From: Camillea tinctor
Lineage: Eukaryota; Ascomycota; Sordariomycetes; Xylariales; Xylariaceae
Assembly (NCBI GenBank): GCA_022578605.1
Contig: MU394129.1
Location: forward strand, 62,001 to 126,000
Direction of reading: 5' to 3'
DNA length: 64,000 nt
Under the pieces are notes generated by a model that saw only the letters and a list, made by a program, of their open reading frames with translations, had not been told where the DNA came from and did not search any database. Below are positions 58,101 to 64,000 of the stretch, one piece after another (position 1 is the stretch's first letter; every line of letters begins with the position of its first letter). The translations under genes and the position numbers were made by a program.

Positions 58101-59700
58101 CGATCCCACTTCACCGTGGTTGGTCTCAGCACGCTTGGGAAAAAGACACACTATGTCTATGAAGTAGCCAGCTAGATCAAGGCCTATATTTTATATTCAG
58201 TCACATGGCCGGGCGGAGTTATTAATATAGAGGAAGGGACTTTACTAGGATCCGGGCGACAAGACGACGTATATTACATTCTTGTAGATGGGATCTATAG
58301 ATTCTGCTGAGGTTCACTTCTCTCTTTCTCTTACACTCGCTCTTTATCCTTCCCATTTCCCACCTCTTTCCTCATAGCACGCTCCCTTTCCCTCCCCATT
58401 CATCTACTCCCCTTTTCTCTTTTCCATTTCCTCCCTGCGCTCCTTTCTTGCCTCTCGTCATTTTTTTCGCTGCTTCACTGTGGCGAATAGTAGCATCCAC
58501 TTAACCTACTTATAGGTAAATTAGGTAACCTACATGAAATCCGACCCGACCTCCAGCATCGGCTGTCGTCAATTGGTAGCCGCGGCGGCGGAGGCGGTGG
58601 CGGCAGAGAGTGGATAAGGAGATGTGGTTCGCATTCGTCCGTGTTTTCTTCATTCGTCTTCTGCATATGTGCTCTGTCTGCATTGGGTAGGTGTCCCCTA
58701 CGGGACATACTTTATTCCCGTGGCATAAACCCTAGCCATATACATTACATTACATACGTACATACATATATGCTGCTGCGTATGTGCGTATGTATGTATA
58801 TGCCCTGTATGTCATCATATGTACGCACAAGACAGGAAGAGAGCTCCACGTCCCCTCCCCCCCTTCCCCCAATACCTACCCCATATTCCCCCAATCCAAC
58901 CCTCATCCCTTTTCTTCGGGTGAACTTCGCACTTGGCAATCATGCAGACAAATAATACTTCCCGATTTTTCTTTCTTTCTCCCGTTTACGTTTACGTTTT
59001 TCTCTTCCCTTCGGGGTTACCCGTTCGTTACCTACCCACCATGTAACCAATACCAAGAGCTATTGTGGGGGAAGGATGGAGGGGGAGGGGGGGGAGCTTT
59101 ATGGGCTTCCTCTCCTTTCTTCCCACCTTGGATCTTTAGGTTGGGTGAAACGATACTAGGTCGGTTACTCACTGCTAGGAATTGATGTCTCACAAAAGAC
59201 GCGAAGGGATAAGAAGGAAAGGAAAGGAGATTTTGCGGACGACGAAAGTGGGATATGGTCAGATGGGGGTAGGTGGGAGCATAAGGAGTGGGTAAATGGG
59301 TAGGTATATGGGTCCCGCGGGGGAGGGGAAGAGGAAGGGGACTTAACTTCTTCTATACCCCATACTTATTCCTTCCCCCCACATACCATACGATCCATAG
59401 TACCCACATACACACGTTCTTGTATCGTTCCTCTCTTTTTCTCCGACCCGAGAGAAACGAACCCGAATCATACTCTTTTTCCGCGGTTATGGATGGAACC
59501 CCTGTTCGTTAGTTGGTTGGTCAGGCCAGTCAGGTAAACCTATAGAGAATGGTAAATAAGGGGGATGTCCGGTGATATCGTATGTATGCGCACGTGTTCT
59601 GGGATATACGGAGACCTTAGCTGCCTCAATAGCTAACTAAGTTGGATGCGTACACTGGTTGTGGATTCGTAGTAGTGGGGAGTGGAGGGGGCAGAGCTTG
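52161..59700. other. Gene-sparse region, right part
   Basis: About 7.5 kb without a supported gene. It contains a 19-base C run (57598-57616), T/A runs near 56735-56757, a CT-rich leader-like block at 58315-58470 and G-rich stretches near 59080 and 59320. The longest frame, 53275..53727 (150 codons), has no motif, no introns and no neighbours, and is not called. Confidence 0.5.
57598..57616 (+). repeat. Poly-C homopolymer (19 C)
   Basis: Nineteen consecutive C residues, followed by TATAG. A G19 run on the other strand could form a G-quadruplex-like structure, and the exact length may be a sequencing artefact. Confidence 0.9.
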
Positions 59701-61642
59701 ACTAGTATCTACTAAGGTATATTCCTCTTTTCTTATACATAAGGTGCATTTCAGATGAACGAAGGAAAGAAAGTATGTAAAGAATATCCGGACCCAGGAC
59801 CAAGTTGTTGGCGATCTTGGTTGTGGTTCCCCGCCCCCCTTTTCTGAGTTAGTCGTTCTAAGTTACACAGTATTTGTTTAGAATCGGGTCTTAGAAGTTG
59901 GTACTACGTCCCTACGTGGGTGGGCGTTGAAATGCGGCTCTATCCATACATGGGGTAGAACGAAGTTTCTAACTTAATACCCTTTCGCCACATATTTTTA
60001 CTCAGTCTCCTTTTTGTGACTTCAAAGTAGGTGCATTTAAGGACAACCTATGTGAGTTGACGTAGTCATGCCATTGTCTTTTCACACAACATATGGCATA
60101 GAAATTTAGGTACGGTCACAGGAACACCAAAGAATTTGTAGCCTTACTTTGAATGCGGGAGTTAACCCTTCTTGTATAATGTAGGATACGTAAGGTATTA
60201 GATAGATATGTGGTATCTAGCTACACTTACTTATTTGAACATCGAGTATAGCACGGGTGTTATGAATAGTCAATGAGTTTCCTTCGATAGGTCTCTCTCT
60301 AAACCCTTGAGAGCTTTATAGTATGAATTATTATTTAAGTTTACAGACATATGCTCCTAGATGATGCGTAGATCTATATTTCTAGTTATGGCTTATTGCC
60401 TAGCAACTACCTTCCCTACTCTCCCTTATATGAGCCCGAGTGTAATATCTTCCAATATTTGGTTTGGATATAGGTCCTTTTCATCTCCCAATAGGCTAGA
60501 TATATTTGTATTTCTCGTAATGTGTTAAAAGGGGGTTCCAGGATCTTCTCCGGCAGCCCAGGCTCTCATTTCAGTATCCCATGGTTTTAAGATCTCTCTA
60601 AGGACCTAAACTATAAGCAGGAAATATTCCGTTAAGATATTGGTAGTTGCCTATTCTAAGACTCAATCTGTATTTCAACAGTGAATTTTGGAGAACATAT
60701 TAGGATATTAACATAGATAGTTACTGTAAACTAGAAATCTTTATACTTTATTAGTTTATATATTCTACGTGGTCTTAATGATCTTCTTAATCTTAAGAGT
60801 CGAAATTATGCTAAACATGAAATATCTCTCAAAGTAACTGTTCAGGTTAAGAATACTCACTAACCTAGGGTGCATATTTCTAGAAAATATAGAATTAAGG
60901 ACAATTATTGGACTATGTTAACAACTCGATAAACAAATGACGGGAGAAATTGTTCGAGCGTTCTTAGTTGACTTTTGTAGCCTAGATTCTATACTTCAAT
61001 ACTAGGTCTGAAAACTACAAGTCCCACATACCCTAGTTACAAATTCTATGTTTTATGTAGAAGCCTGAGGTAAAATTTATTTGATTTTTCTAAAACCTAA
61101 ATATTCAACGATTGTCACGTATTTGGGATGGTCTAAAATATAAAACATAGAACCAAAGGTCCTTGCGTGACCTCCATATGTGTATGTATAGCGAATATCT
61201 AGGAGAAGTCTTGTATTTTTTTTCCTTTCGATAAATTTCTCCTTGTAGAAGTCTTAAAGGAATATGAGGCATTATTGGACCCTTGGGTCACTACTTATGT
61301 TCAGACACATCTTACTAGGTTATAGAAGTATGGACTGCGATTATATGACTGTTGTTATATCTGTGAGTTTATCTATTACAAATAAGATCTAACCGGATAT
61401 CTCTTTAATTATACATACAGAATTATAATTATCGTAGATCAAAGACCAGCTAACTCGCCTGTTTGACATCATCTTACAAAATATGGCCGTCCCCTTAGAG
61501 TCCCGGTCATGTCGTTCCATGAGCAGGACAATGTATCCAATGCCTTCATCTTGAATATAATATAGGGAAATTTGTGATAACCAGTTATCTTCCCCTTTTT
61601 AACTTCGAGTTTCAACCTCTGTACTTGAATCCAGTTGCATAT
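59701..61642. other. AT-rich intergenic region
   Basis: About 1.9 kb with stops in all frames and a strong AT bias, like the segment at 425-2334. Composition suggests repeat-induced mutation or ancient decay. No gene or structured repeat is recognised. Confidence 0.5.
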
Positions 61643-62122
61643 CTATCCATTCGGGCTTTTCGAGTATTGGACTTCTGAAGGCCAGCAATACGCCAAACAG
61701 ATGCAATCAACGTTATCCGACTTATTCACCTCCTCGCTTGCGCTCTGGATTGCCTTTGCGGTACATCCTGGCTGCGATATAACCGACTTCGCTATCTTAA
61801 AACTAACTTCCGTGTCGTGTAAATTCTCCTTGACTTCATCGCAACTCCAATCGAATACATTAGTACGGCACTGAGACTGTACTTGAGACAGGAGCGTTGG
61901 GGCACAATTTGCTGGGTTACCGTCGTTCCCCCACCCAGCTAGTTGAATTGTATAGACGTTCCACACGTTGACGTTTGGTTCAATGTACCCATAGAACTGG
62001 CAGCCGCTGCTGCTGATTCGGGATGGCGGCGAGGGGACAGACGAGTTGATAGCTCGGGCTATGGTACTTGATACAAAGCTGAAAGATGTCAAAATTGATA
62101 TAACAGGGCCTCCGAAAAGCAT
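61643..62122 (-). CDS. Small cysteine-rich secreted protein (hypothetical)
   Basis: A single-exon frame of 159 aa. The first 22 residues or so (MLFGGPVISILTSFSFVSSTIA) form a plausible signal peptide. The mature part holds eight cysteines in NCAP, QCRT, SCDE, GCTA, DCIC and YCWP contexts plus one near residue 41, an even number fit for four disulfides, and ends with a polar tail. I recognise no family; features such as YIEPNVNVWNVYTIQLAGWG look like real protein rather than chance. A secreted, possibly host- or niche-related protein is plausible, but no function can be given. It sits alone in AT-rich, gene-sparse DNA, a common setting for fungal secreted proteins. A further intron near the 3' end cannot be excluded. 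Confidence 0.65.
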   Translation of the reverse strand: MLFGGPVISILTSFSFVSSTIARAINSSVPSPPSRISSSGCQFYGYIEPNVNVWNVYTIQLAGWGNDGNPANCAPTLLSQVQSQCRTNVFDWSCDEVKENLHDTEVSFKIAKSVISQPGCTAKAIQSASEEVNKSDNVDCICLAYCWPSEVQYSKSPNG

Positions 62123-64000
62123 TTTTTAGTAGGCTAATTATACAGATGAAGCAGTTAATATTGAGAAATACGAGTAATCTACCTACACAGATATTTACAT
62201 TTTTTCTTGACCAAAAACACGGCATTGTCAACAATAATCACCTAAAAGGTCTACTTGAAATAATAACGTGCCACAAGCCATATTTCATGTCAAATACGAC
62301 TCGAATATATCTAAATCATGGAGTATCTAGGGTTGTTTGCTTGCAGGCATGCTCCCGTGAGCCTTGTCCACTTTTAGACGACCTGTCAAAACCAGGTCCT
62401 CGGGGTCTTCTGTGGTCCCTGTCCTCCTTACTACATACTTTTCCCTTGGGTCGCGAGAGGAGAGAAACCTCAAAGCTAGACACAAGTGCACGACCAGCAC
62501 GCTGACTGACCATGGCTTTTCCCCAGGATATGTAACGTAGGCTATATCCCCGTTCACATGGAAATACATATCCCGCTCTTCGCTCTTCATATTACGAGAT
62601 AAGAACCTGGCTGCTAACTTTTCATCTAAGACATCGTCAGCAGTAATTTAAAAAGACGAAAATATGACTGGCAAATACTATTCCTAGTTCACAAAGAAAG
62701 TAATACCGCCCTTCCGCGCCCGCGGTGATCCGAGATCCGATGTAGGGCCCCGGTCCTCCATCTCTCCCTTTGAAGTATTATAATCAGACGAGCAACAATT
62801 CCCATGTCCGGAAGTAATACAAAGTCCATCCCTCCCTCTCTGCACGATCCCAGTGAACCAGAGCTAGATCGGGAAACCGGTTCCCGTCTGTGCTACGTCC
62901 ACGATGTTGTCATAGGGGAGTACGGGGTTTGCTGTCATCTCGTAGCTCTCTGATGATGTCTGTCGTGGAATCCCCTAGTTAATCAGGATAGGGTGATGCG
63001 ATAAAAGCTTCTCCATGGAGGAAAGGGAGTTGAAGAAAAGGCACAATGTGACTATATTTGATTCATACCGAATGTGGCTTTTTTGAGGTGCTTGTTCAGA
63101 TGGGAGGCTAATCAACATTACGCCATGTCTTAGAGGTGAGTTAGCTCAATGCATAAATGCAAATCGGTCAGTGTCCCTGTGCCTAATGATGATAATGCCA
63201 TAATAGTCGCTAGATTCCATTTTTGTCGGCGACTGCCACCATTAAGGAACCAGTACCGGATATGAGGCTTTTTCACGTTGAGTGATATAGGAAGTTGCCT
63301 CCTATAGCGCTTCTATCCTTGCAATTCCCGAGAAAGGAGGTGAAGTCTGACTATCTGAGTAAAGGAGATTCATCATTCTTTTTCAAAGCAACTTCCATAA
63401 TTACGGAAGCCTTACTTATTGTCAAATTTGTAAGCATTGGCTGACAACAGAGTAATACAACTTTCAAGTCTGCTTGAAAGAGGCAAAATAACTTTCAACT
63501 ACGACGTTGCAGTCCAATTGAATGTGGTTTATGGTGGCGGCTCTCGCAACTCATTACCATGAGTCAGAGGTCATCCTCGTTAGAAATGCAATAGTTCATG
63601 ATGGATTGGTCATGTTTCATATGAAATAGAGTAGCTGACGAGTGTGTATAAACCAGCTTCATTCCGAGACCTTTTGCTAACATTGAAATATCATACAGTA
63701 AGGATATGGTATGTGCAATTATTATGTGATGATGTGAAGGCATATGCGGATTATTAGTATGTACGCATTTGTCTAACCATAATGAGCCGTGCCCTCTATA
63801 GAAAAAACTTTTTCTTTTTCAAAACGTTCACATATTGGCAGTACATACCTGTTCTTTCAGGATTATATACCTCTTTTGAAGTAACGACTGGATGACGATT
63901 CAAGAAATAGTTAAGTGTGCTATTTGGCTTAAAATGTAGATATGGGTATCAACACCCGTCTATAGTTCCCGGAGTGGACGATCTAGTCTATCACATTTCT
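62123..64000. other. Right-end intergenic DNA
   Basis: No supported gene. Minus-strand frames at 62316..62590 (up to 87 codons) have mixed composition without a motif. A slightly GC-richer patch lies at 62690-62960; the rest is AT-rich. Confidence 0.5.

Noticed and set aside
62316..62590. Overlapping minus-strand frames of 65 and 87 codons
   Set aside because: No motif, signal peptide or splice pattern was found; insufficient support for a gene.

Overview
The window is filamentous-ascomycete (Pezizomycotina) DNA. Genes are split by short introns (mostly 50-115 nt) with GTAAGT/GTATGT donors and GCTGAC-type branch points. Intergenic DNA is long and AT-rich, and the protein families are fungal: a PDR-type ABC transporter, a DMATS prenyltransferase, a berberine-bridge-type oxidase, and a C2H2 protein with a fungal middle-homology domain. 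The class is uncertain; a Sordariomycete is plausible. All gene models were spliced by eye: donor, acceptor and reading phase were checked, and every complete model closes in frame.

Positions 1-30.3 kb look like a secondary-metabolite gene cluster. It holds three different short-chain dehydrogenases (SDRs; one cut by the left edge), a 1572-aa PDR/ABCG transporter, three cupins (two paralogous soluble ones and one with a C-terminal membrane helix), a secreted bicovalent-type FAD oxidase, a P450 and a DMATS aromatic prenyltransferase. The FAD oxidase/P450 and cupin/prenyltransferase pairs are divergent and share promoters of about 0.8 kb. Apart from a highly reducing polyketide synthase (HR-PKS), which is not in the window, this inventory matches fungal salicyl-alcohol/salicylaldehyde pathways of the flavoglaucin and annullatin type. 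I infer a prenylated alkyl-salicylaldehyde or dihydrobenzofuran-lactone product, with the HR-PKS probably beyond the left edge. A DUF7924-like gene of unknown role lies inside the cluster. CGGAGT-type motifs and one repeated 17-bp palindrome recur in the intergenic regions.

Positions 30.9-31.7 kb encode a secreted PL20-type glucuronan lyase, probably outside the cluster. From 33.5 to 37.1 kb there is a pyrimidine-rich, leader-like tract, a near-perfect 101-bp foldback, a GC-rich island that resembles an insertion, and a frameshifted ankyrin-repeat relic.

Positions 40.3-44.15 kb hold a 1177-aa C2H2/fungal-trans transcription factor with two introns. From about 44.2 to 61.6 kb I see no convincing gene: this is a 17-kb gene-sparse tract with purine/pyrimidine runs, microsatellites and a 10-bp minisatellite. 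A small cysteine-rich secreted protein gene lies at 61.6-62.1 kb. The remainder to 64.0 kb is AT-rich with no supported gene.
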